Shown here: piece after piece, positions 55,860 through 63,919 of the stretch
How positions within the stretch are numbered: the stretch's first letter is position 1
Layout: each line of letters begins with the position of its first letter
NCBI GenBank assembly: GCA_963779095.1
Contig: CAVZWU010000016.1
Coordinates: forward strand, 1 to 64,000
DNA: 64,000 nt
Direction: 5' to 3'
From: Roseiarcus sp963779095
GTDB taxonomy: Bacteria; Pseudomonadota; Alphaproteobacteria; Rhizobiales; Beijerinckiaceae
Program-made: the position numbers and the translations under genes
The notes under the pieces: model-generated
Seen by the model: the letters and a program-made list of their open reading frames with translations, nothing else
What the model was told of the DNA's origin: nothing
The model's database searches: none

Positions 55860-57392
55860 ATGGAGTTACTGAGCGTCATCCGACGCTGGCACTACCGGGA
55901 CCATTTCTCGATCCGAGAGATATCGCGGCGCACGGGGCTGTCGAGGAACACAGTCCGCAAATATCTGCGCTCGGACACCGTTGAACCGAGGTTCAACATC
56001 CCTGACCGCCCGAGCAAGCTGGACCCTTACGCCGACAAGCTGTCGCATATGCTGCGGCAGGAGGCGGGGAAGTCCCGCAAGCAGAAGCGGACGACCAAGC
56101 AATTGCACGCCGATCTGGCCGCCCTCGGTTACGACGGCTCCTACAATCGCGTGGCGGCCTTCGCTCGCGACTGGAAGGCCGCTCGGCAACAGGAACAGAA
56201 GACGTGCGGCCGCGGCGTGTTCGTGCCGCTGGCGTTTTTGCCGGGCGAGGCGTTCCAGTTCGACTGGTCGGAAGATTGGGCGATCATTGCCGGCGAGCGA
56301 ACCAAGCTGCAGGTCGCTCACTTCAAACTGTCCTGCAGCCGCGCCTTCTTCCTCCGGGCCTACCCGCAGCAGACCCACGAGATGCTGTTCGACGCCCATA
56401 ACCACGCCTTCCGCGTGCTGGGCGGCGTTCCCCGGCGAGGCATCTACGACAACATGCGCACTGCGGTCGACAAAGTCGGGCGCGGCAAGAACCGCCAGGT
56501 CAACGCACGGTTCGCAGCCATGGTCAGCCACTTCCTGTTCGAGGCGGAGTTCTGCAATCCGGCGTCCGGTTGGGAGAAGGGGCAGATCGAGAAGAACGTC
56601 CAGGACGCCCGCCATCGGCTCTGGCAGCCCATGCCCAGCTTCCCCTCCCTGGCGGCGCTGAACGACTGGCTGGAGATGCGATGCAGGGAGCTGTGGGAGC
56701 AGACGCCGCACGCCTCGCATCCTGGCGCGATTGCCGACGCCTGGGCCGAAGAGGTCCAGCATCTGATGCAGCCTTCGCGCCCGTTCGACGGCTTCGTCGA
56801 ATACGCCAAGCGCGTGTCGCCGACGTGCCTGGTCCATCTGGACCGCAATCGCTATAGCGTGCCGGCCTCCTTCGCCAATCGTCCAGTCAGCGTACGAGTC
56901 TATCCCGAACGCATCGTTGTCGCCGCCGAGGGACAAGTCGTCTGCGAACATCGCCGCGTTTTTGCCCGCTCCCACCAACGCAAGAGCACGACCACCGTTT
57001 TCGATTGGCGGCACTATCTGGCGGTCATTCAGCGCAAACCGGGCGCACTCCGCAACGGCGCGCCGTTCGCCGAACTCCCGCCTGCCTTCCGTGCCTTGCA
57101 ACAGCGCATGCTCAAGACGCCGGGCGGCGACCGCGAGATGGTCGAGATTCTGGCTCTCGTCCTCCAGCATGACGAGCAGGCCGTGCTCACTGCCGTCGAA
57201 CTGGCTCTGGAGGCCGGCGTGCCGACCAAGACGCACATTCTGAACCTGCTGCACCGGTTGATTGACGGCAAGCCAATCGACCCACCCGTCGTGAAGCCGC
57301 CTAATGCTTTGACGCTCACCTCCGAGCCGCAGGCCAACGTCGAACGCTACGATGCGCTGCGCCAAGCCCGGGAGGCGCGCCATGCGTCATAA
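55860..57392 (+). CDS. istA: IS21 family IstA transposase
   Basis: The intact 510-residue IstA has an N-terminal HTH (FSIREISRRTGLSRNTVRKYL) and an rve core with catalytic Asp in FQFDWSEDWAII, the GIYDNMRTAV block and Glu in GWEKGQIEKNVQDAR. A beta-barrel SH3-like domain (YSVPASFANRPVSVRVYPE) and a C-terminal helical region follow. I prefer ATG 55860, with GGAG 10 bp upstream, over GTG 55851. The stop lies within istB codons (11-bp overlap), as usual for coupled istAB. Confidence 0.92.
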   Translation: MELLSVIRRWHYRDHFSIREISRRTGLSRNTVRKYLRSDTVEPRFNIPDRPSKLDPYADKLSHMLRQEAGKSRKQKRTTKQLHADLAALGYDGSYNRVAAFARDWKAARQQEQKTCGRGVFVPLAFLPGEAFQFDWSEDWAIIAGERTKLQVAHFKLSCSRAFFLRAYPQQTHEMLFDAHNHAFRVLGGVPRRGIYDNMRTAVDKVGRGKNRQVNARFAAMVSHFLFEAEFCNPASGWEKGQIEKNVQDARHRLWQPMPSFPSLAALNDWLEMRCRELWEQTPHASHPGAIADAWAEEVQHLMQPSRPFDGFVEYAKRVSPTCLVHLDRNRYSVPASFANRPVSVRVYPERIVVAAEGQVVCEHRRVFARSHQRKSTTTVFDWRHYLAVIQRKPGALRNGAPFAELPPAFRALQQRMLKTPGGDREMVEILALVLQHDEQAVLTAVELALEAGVPTKTHILNLLHRLIDGKPIDPPVVKPPNALTLTSEPQANVERYDALRQAREARHAS

Positions 57393-58038
57393 TCCCGCCG
57401 CTGGCGCCGTCGTCATCATGCTGCGCACCCTCAAAATGCACGGCATGGCTCAGGCGGTCGGCGAGCTGACCGAGCAAGGCTCTCCGGCCTTTGAGGCGGC
57501 GCTGCCCATCCTATCGCAGCTCTTGAAGGCGGAAACAGCCGACAGGGAGGTAAGGTCGACGGCCTACCAGCTCAAAGCGGCCCGCTTTCCGAACTATCGC
57601 GACCTTGCCGGCTTCGACTTCGCCAGCAGCGAGGTCAACGAGGCGCTCACACGTCAACTCCATCGTTGCGAGTTCCTGGAAGACGCCCACAATGTCGTCC
57701 TGGTCGGCGGCCCCGGCACGGGCAAGACGCATCTCGCCACCGCGATCGGCGTCCAGGCGATCGAGCATCATCGCAAGCGCGTCCGCTTCTTCTCCACCGT
57801 CGAACTCGTCAACGCTCTCGAACAAGAGAAGCTTCAGGGCAAGCCAGGACAGATCGCCGCCCGGCTCACTCACTCCGATCTCGTCATCCTCGACGAGCTT
57901 GGCTACCTGCCGTTCAGCGCCTCCGGCGGGGCGTTGCTCTTCCATCTGCTGAGCAAGCTCTACGAGCGTGCCAGCGTCATCATCACAACCAATCTCAGCT
58001 TCGGCGAGTGGGCAACCGTGTTCGGCGACTCGACGCTT

Positions 58039-60144
58039 TCATGATGCCTCTCTCTTGGACCGGTTGGTGCGTCGGACTCTGGCACTGAGCGTGGCGGCTT
58101 GGTCTGGGGATAGTGAGATCTGCCAAGGCATGCCCTTGGCGAGTTGCGTGCCTGTCAGCCACCCTTTTCGGAGCCAATCGAATATGACTTGAGGTGTGAT
58201 GCCGATAGCCGCAGCGGCGCCCTGGACCGAATAGCTTCCGTCGGGCCACTGCGGCGGGTTCGCGGCTGTGCCGTTGATCTTGACGCTTTGGATCCGCCAC
58301 CTCTTCCGCAAAACGTGAACCATGCCGCCGGAGAACGGCGCTCCATGCGCCGTGCGGAGCGCCTCCTTGTTGAGAATCGCGGCGATTTCGCCATCCATCT
58401 TCTGCTGCCTGTTAAGCTCGGCAATGCATTGCCGGAGACGGTCCTGATCGGCGTGTTGCTCGTAGCCTTGCACGCACCGTTGCAGCCAATGTTCGCTTGC
58501 GGCGCCAGTTTGCCAATTGACCTTGATCCAGACGTAACCACGTCGCCGCTTCTGATCCAGCGCAACGTCCTTGATCACCAGCCGCACGATCTGCTTGCGG
58601 TCCGCCGATCTGGTGGTCGCCGCGCGCCAAAGGCGCGGCAGCTCCTCGCCGAGCGCCAATATCTCCGCTCGATCGTTGTCGGAGATCGAGACCGATTGCT
58701 CGCGACGCCATGCGTCGTATTCCTGCTCGATCCGGTCCGCGCGCCGCAGTCGCTCCTCCCAGACCCGCTCCAGCGAGCGAGCCACCAGGCGGTTCTCGGG
58801 CTCGACGGCGTCATATTGGCGACGCGCGCGTTCGGCATCGTAGCGAGCTCGCTCGCGTTTGAGCGACCACTGCCGTTCCATCGCCCGCGTCTCCTCTTCG
58901 ATCTCGCCCAACGCGGCAATCGCCAGCACGATCCGGTCTGGCGTCAACGCCGTGAGGATCAACCGCTCGACTTCGGCGTCAACCGCGAGAGCTCGTACTT
59001 CCTGGCATCGCGGCCGACCCTCCGCGCTGCTATCGGCGACGCAGACATAGACCGGATAGTCCCCGTGCGGTCCCGAGTATCGCAGGCCCATCCGACGGGC
59101 GCACCGACCACAGCTGACAATCCCCTGCAGCAATGCGTTGCCTTTACGCGGAGCGCCGGGCCGGCCCGCATCGTAGCGACCGACGTTGTCCGCAAGCTGC
59201 CTTCGGTTCGCCATGAACTCGTCCCAGTCGAGATATGCCGGGTGGGCGTCCTTGAGACAGATCGACCAATCCTCCGGCGCGACGGCCGTCGTCCCGATCC
59301 GGTCGCTGCCGGGTTGCCGCCGCAGCGGGTCCGCGCGTCGCCGGCCATAGACGTAGGCGCCAGCATAGGCCGGGTTCTTCAGGATGTTGATAACGCGGGC
59401 GCTGTCCGCCGGCCGCCAGACAACATCATGGGGCGCCGGACCGTGAAGGGGTCGCACCGGAAGCAGCAGGTTTCCCCGGCGCAGATATCGCATGACGGCC
59501 TTGGCGCTACGCAGCTCCCGGAATTTTGCGAAGACCAAGCGCAACCGCTCCTGCACTTCCTCGTCCGGATTGAAGGTAACGCCGCCATCGCGGGTGTGGA
59601 TCAGCCCGGCGGGAAGCGGCAGCCGCAACTCACCCCGCGCCGCCTTCTGGCGTTCCCCTTGATGGAGTCGGATCTTGATCTGATGCAATTCCGCTTCGCT
59701 CATGATCCCCGACAGGCCCAGGAGCAGCCGGTCATGGTACGCCGCCGGATCGTATAGCCGTTCGCCATCGGCAATCAGAACGCCGAACAGCGAGCACAGC
59801 TCGAGGAGCTGATGCCAATCCCGGTTGTTGCGGGCGAGCCGCGACGCGTCCAGGCTCATCACAAGGCCGGCCTTACCAAGGCCGACCTCAGCGATCAGCG
59901 TCTGAAAGCCGTACCGGTCTTTGCTGGACGTCCCGGACTTGCCAAGATCGTCATCGATGACGTGAACGCGCTCGCGCGGCCAGCCGAACATGGCGGCTCG
60001 CTCGACCAGCCGATACTGCAGCTCCGTGCTTTCCTGATGATGACGGACCTGCCCGGGCGATGACTGCCGGACATACACATACGCCAGCTTGGCGCGATGA
60101 GCGGTCGTGATGCGTTCATCGGTCGACAATGTCGTGCTCAGCAA
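58039..60144 (-). CDS. Large serine recombinase
   Basis: The 701-residue recombinase has a resolvase catalytic domain with nucleophile Ser in AYVYVRQSSPGQ (about residue 28), SLDASRLARNNRDWHQLLEL, and SEAELHQIKIRLHQGER. A Recombinase domain (NILKNPAYAGAYVYGRRR) and a zinc ribbon (CGRCARRMGLRY) follow, then a coiled coil, and a C-terminal extension ending with a helix-turn-helix-like stretch (AAAIGITPQVIFDWLRKGWL). The start is TTG 60144, overlapping the companion gene's stop. It is the likely agent of the insert's integration and excision. Confidence 0.9.
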   Translation of the reverse strand: MLSTTLSTDERITTAHRAKLAYVYVRQSSPGQVRHHQESTELQYRLVERAAMFGWPRERVHVIDDDLGKSGTSSKDRYGFQTLIAEVGLGKAGLVMSLDASRLARNNRDWHQLLELCSLFGVLIADGERLYDPAAYHDRLLLGLSGIMSEAELHQIKIRLHQGERQKAARGELRLPLPAGLIHTRDGGVTFNPDEEVQERLRLVFAKFRELRSAKAVMRYLRRGNLLLPVRPLHGPAPHDVVWRPADSARVINILKNPAYAGAYVYGRRRADPLRRQPGSDRIGTTAVAPEDWSICLKDAHPAYLDWDEFMANRRQLADNVGRYDAGRPGAPRKGNALLQGIVSCGRCARRMGLRYSGPHGDYPVYVCVADSSAEGRPRCQEVRALAVDAEVERLILTALTPDRIVLAIAALGEIEEETRAMERQWSLKRERARYDAERARRQYDAVEPENRLVARSLERVWEERLRRADRIEQEYDAWRREQSVSISDNDRAEILALGEELPRLWRAATTRSADRKQIVRLVIKDVALDQKRRRGYVWIKVNWQTGAASEHWLQRCVQGYEQHADQDRLRQCIAELNRQQKMDGEIAAILNKEALRTAHGAPFSGGMVHVLRKRWRIQSVKINGTAANPPQWPDGSYSVQGAAAAIGITPQVIFDWLRKGWLTGTQLAKGMPWQISLSPDQAATLSARVRRTNRSKREAS

Positions 60145-60610
60145 GATGGCTCTCCTCTGGCCGGACGGACCGCCGCCGCAGACGTTGCACGAGCTGTCCC
60201 ACGTGCTGCGCCAGCTGACGTCGGGTCTCGAGTGGAAGCTGCGGCCACAGGCGTGGCGGCCGTCCGGGCGAAGCCGTCCTGCTCGATAGGCATCCGATCG
60301 AGGTTGAGTCCGCCGCTGCCTTCGAGATCCGCATTTCTGGAGGCGAGCACGGCGCGGACGTGATTCGCCAAGGGCAAAAGCGTGCGCACTGAAATGCGTC
60401 CCAGACGACTCGCAGCCGCCGTCAGATTTTCGGACGCTGGAGAAACGGCGATGGCGGCACGGGAGATCGCTCGCTCCCGCCCGTCCGGCAGCCGGATGAC
60501 GATCAGCGCCAGCCCTCGTCCAGAGCGTCGTTCGCTGACCGGAAAGCAGCCGCCGTACAGCGGATGATGCGGGTCAACGACCCTGACCTCAGCGACTCGC
60601 CGGTCAAGCG
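60138..60610 (-). CDS. DUF5372-like companion of the serine recombinase
   Basis: The frame contains VRVVDPHHPLYGGCFPVSER, GLALIVIRLPDGRERAISRA and RISVRTLLPLANHVRAVLAS, resembling small DUF5372-type proteins encoded next to serine recombinases of this type. I see no ATG; a GTG/TTG start or a start overlapping the insertion end is needed, so the 5' limit is uncertain. The stop (60138) overlaps the recombinase start by 7 bp, indicating coupled translation. After residue 90 or so the sequence becomes low-complexity Ala/Arg/Thr. Confidence 0.6.
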
Positions 60611-60856
60611 TTGTGGCATCTACAAATGTCCGGCGACCCGAAGATGACGACCGCTCTACTCGATCGTCTCACCCACCGCTGCCACATTCTCGAAACCGGA
60701 AACGACAGCTTCCGCTTCAAGAACAGCTCGGCGAAAGCCGCCAAACCCGCAAAGGAGAAACCTCGAAACTTGACGAACGCCTGATCCCAAAACCATCATC
60801 AAGCCGGGTCAGTTCTCAATGGAAATCCCGGGTCAGTTCTCGACGGAAATCGACAC

Positions 60857-61015
60857 TGGGTGGAAAAGAAGATCAAGCGCCATATGCAGCGCGCTCGGAA
60901 CCGTCAGGGCTTCGGCTGGACGCGGTGGAGTAGGGAATGGACGTACAACACACTGGGCCTATTCAAGGGCTATCGGGTTGTACGACCAGCGCTGAAAGCC
61001 GTCCCGGCAGGATAG
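60857..61015 (+). pseudogene. ltrA: Group II intron maturase (LtrA), C-terminal tail
   Basis: The last 52 residues of an intron-encoded reverse transcriptase remain: KRHMQRARNRQGFGWTRWS, WTYNTLGLFKGYRVVR and ALKAVPAG-stop. The GFGWxRWS block is the conserved end of the maturase C-terminal domain. All of the reverse transcriptase and X domain is lost at the IS21 border. I looked downstream for a canonical intron domain V (GAGC...GAAA...GUUC hairpin) and did not find it. Confidence 0.72.
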
Positions 61016-61275
61016 GTCCCATATGCCTTGAGCGAAGCAAACAGGTGAGCGCAGTGCGAGGAAATCCGCATGCTGCGTTCGACGCGGCGGGGGCTGGAAA
61101 CGTGGCATGGTCGAGATGGTGTGACACTCGCAGACGAAAGAGCGAGCCAACAGGGAACACGAACTTCGACCTAAACCGGCGCGCCAGTCCCCGACCCTAC
61201 CGATGAGGGGGGTGTGGAAACGGAGCTACGGCTGAGCCACTAAGGCACCGCCAGACGAAAGGGGCGGTAACAGAC
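61016..61275. other. Possible group II intron 3' flank, no gene
   Basis: No open frame supported. It follows a maturase tail, so it may be degraded intron RNA sequence, but no domain V/VI is visible by eye. The GC content falls from here to about 62.5 kb. Confidence 0.35.
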
Positions 61276-61446
61276 ATGCTCAACCTAACGCCATCGCGCC
61301 ACACTCCTACTCTACCTGGTAAGCGGACGCCAATTCCATCCACTCAAACGGCAATGCAAGCTGTTCTGGAGCGGGCAGGGATCGGATTTTCGTTCGCGCT
61401 CGATGGTGGCGGCGTGAAAAAAGGCATGCGGAATTACCTACTCTGA
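61276..61446 (+). CDS. Short ORF resembling the tail of XRE regulators
   Basis: A 56-residue frame, MLNLTPSRHTPTLPGKRTPI ending QAVLERAGIGFSFALDGGGV and KKGMRNYLL. The last third matches the typical end of alphaproteobacterial XRE regulators (LExAGVxFxxxxGGGxGVR), but no helix-turn-helix precedes it. It may be a domain relic. No strong ribosome site. Confidence 0.35.
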   Translation: MLNLTPSRHTPTLPGKRTPIPSTQTAMQAVLERAGIGFSFALDGGGVKKGMRNYLL

Positions 61447-61705
61447 GCCATCAAAAGGCGCGGAGTCGCTAGACTTACCGGGTGGATTCAGATAAAAGGA
61501 AAGCCGCCGCGCTGGTAGCATCAACGCGGACGGCCGAGCCAAAGATCGTCATTGCGAGAACTTTAAGCCCTTAGTTCTCTATTATCTGGGCTTGCCACAT
61601 GGGATACTCCTTGTTCTCCGTCCAACCGATAGGCCCTGGACGGTGGGCCGGGGGTGTAAGTGGCGGGGGTTATCTGCCAAGACTGGCCCCGACACGGGAT
61701 AGGGT
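61447..61705. other. No gene recognised
   Basis: About 260 bp of mixed composition with no supported open frame. It precedes the tRNA-like fold. Confidence 0.35.
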
Positions 61706-61774
61706 GGAGGTAACGGGACTTAAACCCGTCGGCGGAACTTGATGAGGGTCCCCTCCGGCAAACCTGCTACCCCC
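61706..61774 (-). other. tRNA-like fold (acceptor and T-arm only)
   Basis: Read on the minus strand, GGGGGTA at the 5' end pairs with TACCTCC at the 3' end (7-bp acceptor with one G-T). Directly inside lies a 5-bp T-stem ACGGG/CCCGT with loop TTTAAGT, close to the TTCRANY consensus except T for C56. The 38 bp between do not fold into normal D and anticodon arms, so it is not a functional tRNA by eye; it could be a tRNA relic or an attachment-site remnant. Confidence 0.35.
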
Positions 61775-61778
61775 ATAA

Positions 61779-62237
61779 CTAACTCGAAGGCCCCAAGCGT
61801 TCTACATTGGGGCCTTCGAGGTTAGCTAGGTTCCAACGATCTCCGGATCGCTGCACCATGTTCTCCGTTGACATTTTGTGAAGTGTCGTTCTGATTGTTT
61901 CGGCCTTAATCAACCCGTGGCCGAGCGAGTGGACAGCCATTAGAATTTCGTTTGGCGTCAATCCATTGAGCGGTCCAACGCGCTTTAGAACTTCGATTAT
62001 AGCAGGACGCACGCTTCCTTTCGGGGCTCTCACGCCAGCCGGTGAATGCGTGGGTTCTGGTTCTGTAGATTGATTGATAGGAGTTTGAGGCTTTCGGTTC
62101 AAAACTCCTGCGAGTTCTGATCGTAATGCCTCCTCGCCCTCTGAACGGCCGACGGCGCGACCTGTCTCAAAGGCGCGCAGAATAAATAATTCGAGTTCCG
62201 CGATGAGAGGAACAATCTCTTTGGGATAATCGGCCAT
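61779..62237 (-). CDS. Hypothetical protein with C-terminal winged-helix-like region
   Basis: The 152-residue protein has a helical, acidic N-terminus (MADYPKEIVPLIAELELFIL; FETGRAVGRSEGEEALRSEL), a Pro/Thr-rich linker (PQTPINQSTEPEPTHSPAG), and a C-terminal domain that looks like a winged helix: RPAIIEVLKRVGPLNGLTPN, AETIRTTLHKMSTENMVQRS, GDRWNLAN. That suggests a DNA-binding regulatory role, possibly of a plasmid or mobile element. Its base composition is lower in GC than most of the window. No family identified. Confidence 0.6.
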   Translation of the reverse strand: MADYPKEIVPLIAELELFILRAFETGRAVGRSEGEEALRSELAGVLNRKPQTPINQSTEPEPTHSPAGVRAPKGSVRPAIIEVLKRVGPLNGLTPNEILMAVHSLGHGLIKAETIRTTLHKMSTENMVQRSGDRWNLANLEGPNVERLGPSS

Positions 62238-62699
62238 TCCACGAAGTCCGGATCATGAACGTTCGGTACGTTGTAATTACGCTGGAAGATTCGGTCAAGC
62301 GTGATTATTGCCGTTATGATCCGGGTGAGATTAAATTCTCGTAATGTGAACCGAGGGCCGTACTTAACGCGCCCTGGCCACCTGGCGTACCAATCGGCGT
62401 ATTGCCCATAAGTCCACTGGTTTTATCGGGTGAGTTTGCTACCTAATGCCGGGTTCTCAACTCGGCGCATCCGCCGTTTCATGAGCCGCCGGGCAACCCT
62501 TACGACTGTGAGAGTGTCGGTGCTGCCTGGAGAGCCTGACCCACCTTACGATTGACCCCATGTCATCGCGTTGACTTGTCGGTTCTTCGGGCAGCACCTG
62601 CCGGTCTGTGGAACGTGGCTTTATAGGAGCTTGAGGGCAACCATCCCGTCACAGTCCTGTCCGCCCGCCGATCGTCAGGTCCGTGCAACCGGCCTGGAG
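62238..62699. other. Intergenic, includes IS110 left end
   Basis: No gene supported. The right part, nearest the transposase, should contain the left end and bridge-RNA region of the IS110. A 29-codon frame from 62265 to about 62341 (MNVRYVVITLEDSVKRDYCR) is too short to judge. Confidence 0.4.
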
Positions 62700-63779
62700 A
62701 TGTTCGCAGTGACCAATGCTATACCCATGGACGTCATCATTGGCGTAGACACCCACAAGGACGTCCACGCCGCCGCCGCGATCAGCGGGGCCGGTGTCCA
62801 TCTCGCCACCATCACTGTACCAGTTAGTAGCAAAGGTTACGGAGAGCTCGAAGCCTGGGCCAAATCAATGGGCGCCATCCAGGCATTCGGCATCGAGGGC
62901 ACCGGGTGCTATGGCGCCGGCCTGTCCCGCTTCTTGCGCGAGCGAGGACATACCGTCGTCGAGGTCAACCGGCCCAATCGACAGTTGAGGTATCAGCAGG
63001 GCAAAAGCGACGCCGTAGATGCCGAAAGCGCCGCGCGCGCCGTACTTGCTGGCCAGGCTGTTGGACAGCCGAAGTCCGGCACGGGCGCGGTCGAGATGAT
63101 CCGTCATCTCAAGATCGCTCGCGACACCGCGGTCAAGGCCAGGACACAGGCCATGCAGACGCTCAAGGCAATCATCATCTGCTCTCCGGATGCCCTGCGC
63201 GAGCAACTCGCCCAAGTTAGCGGCAAGATGACGCTCCTGCGACGGCTGGTAGCCTTGCGACCGGGCCCGCTGACTTCGACGCTGGCATCGGCCAAGGCGA
63301 GCCTGCGCGCAATCGCCCGGCGCTGGCTGGTGCTGGATGCTGAGATCAAGCAGCACGACGCTCACCTGGAAACGCTGACGGCCGCCCGCGCGCCCGAACT
63401 GATGGAGGCGCACGGAATCGCCTCGGGCACTGCGGCCGAGATGCTGCTGCTTGTCGGCGATAACCCTGAGCGCATCCACTCGGAGGCAGCATTCGCCAAG
63501 CTGTGCGGCGCCTGCCCAATCCCGGCATCAAGCGGCAAGACCATCCGGCATCGCCTCAACCGTGGAGGCAACCGGCAGGCCAATGCCGCCCTCTATCGGG
63601 TAGTCATCATCCGTATGCGCGGCCACCAGCCGACACTCGACTACGTCCGCCGACGCACTGCGGAGGGCAAGTCCAAATCCGAAATCATACGCTGCCTCAA
63701 ACGCTACGTCGCTCGTGAGATCTTTGGGTATCTCTGCACCAAGCCAGCCCTAGCTGATGCGGCTGCAACCAGCTCTTGA
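62700..63779 (+). CDS. IS110 family transposase
   Basis: This intact 359-residue transposase has the first catalytic Asp in VIIGVDTHKDVHAAAAIS, IEGTGCYGAGLSRFLRERG, SDAVDAESAARAVLAGQ, a central helical region and the C-terminal Transposase_20/Ser domain (CGACPIPASSGKTIRHRLNRGGNRQANAAL). It is of the IS110/IS902 type, distinct from the IS1111-type and other IS110 copies in the window. Starts at ATG 62700, GTG 62709 or ATG 62727 are all possible; 62700 follows GGAG closely. Confidence 0.9.
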   Translation: MFAVTNAIPMDVIIGVDTHKDVHAAAAISGAGVHLATITVPVSSKGYGELEAWAKSMGAIQAFGIEGTGCYGAGLSRFLRERGHTVVEVNRPNRQLRYQQGKSDAVDAESAARAVLAGQAVGQPKSGTGAVEMIRHLKIARDTAVKARTQAMQTLKAIIICSPDALREQLAQVSGKMTLLRRLVALRPGPLTSTLASAKASLRAIARRWLVLDAEIKQHDAHLETLTAARAPELMEAHGIASGTAAEMLLLVGDNPERIHSEAAFAKLCGACPIPASSGKTIRHRLNRGGNRQANAALYRVVIIRMRGHQPTLDYVRRRTAEGKSKSEIIRCLKRYVAREIFGYLCTKPALADAAATSS

Positions 63780-63919
63780 CCGACATAGGAGCATCGACGC
63801 TGGGGCGCTTCTCGCTGCAGATGGTTCCGAGCCCGGCGACGATTTGAGGGTGGCCGCGCGCGGCGGGTTCTGGCAGAAGGGCCGCGCCCGGAGCGGCCGG
63901 GCGAAGGACGGGGTCCGTG
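63780..63919. other. Non-coding junction before rfbC
   Basis: The 140 bp after the IS110 stop probably hold the element's right end and the rfbC promoter or an operon junction. No gene supported. Confidence 0.4.

Larger units (their letters stand above)
58030..60637 (-). mobile_element. Serine-recombinase element inserted in istB
   Basis: This 2,608-bp insert is bounded by a 6-bp direct repeat, GGCGAC (58024-58029 and 60632-60637). Its removal restores istB exactly (GGC GAC | CCG AAG ATG). It carries a large serine recombinase and a small companion gene, both on the minus strand. I see no transposase of another type and no inverted repeats, as expected for serine-recombinase mobility. Confidence 0.8.
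57382..60784 (+). pseudogene. istB: IS21 family IstB ATPase, split by an insertion
   Basis: Codons for residues 1-216 (57382-58029) include LVGGPGTGKTHLATAIG (Walker A) and LVILDELGYLPF (Walker B) and end TVFGD. The last 48 codons lie at 60638-60784, beginning PKMTTALLDRLTHRCHILET and ending at TGA 60782. Joining the two halves gives a 264-residue protein in a single frame. Read without excision, the first half ends in a short foreign tail (STLS). IstB is needed for IS21 transposition, so the element is inactive unless the insert is removed. Confidence 0.88.
55748..60855 (+). mobile_element. IS21-family element carrying a nested serine-recombinase element
   Basis: The ends are multiple repeats: TGTTGATTTCCACTGAGAGC then GAGAACTGACCC at the left; GGGTCAGTTCTC twice and GGAAATCGACA at the right. 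The outer 50 bp are near-perfect inverted repeats. It encodes istA and istB; istB is split by a 2,608-bp insert. Without the insert the element would be about 2.5 kb, the normal IS21 size. The flanks (istB fragment on the left, maturase tail on the right) show no obvious 4-8 bp duplication. Confidence 0.88.

Noticed and set aside
55866..57383. Long minus-strand open frame opposite istA
   Set aside because: It is an antisense shadow produced by high-GC codon use; the plus-strand IstA has all family motifs.
58144..59757. Long plus-strand open frame opposite the serine recombinase
   Set aside because: It is a shadow of the recombinase gene; no recognisable domain or ribosome site.
61016..61275. 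Group II intron domain V downstream of the maturase tail
   Set aside because: No 34-nt hairpin with the AGC triad and GAAA loop could be found by eye.
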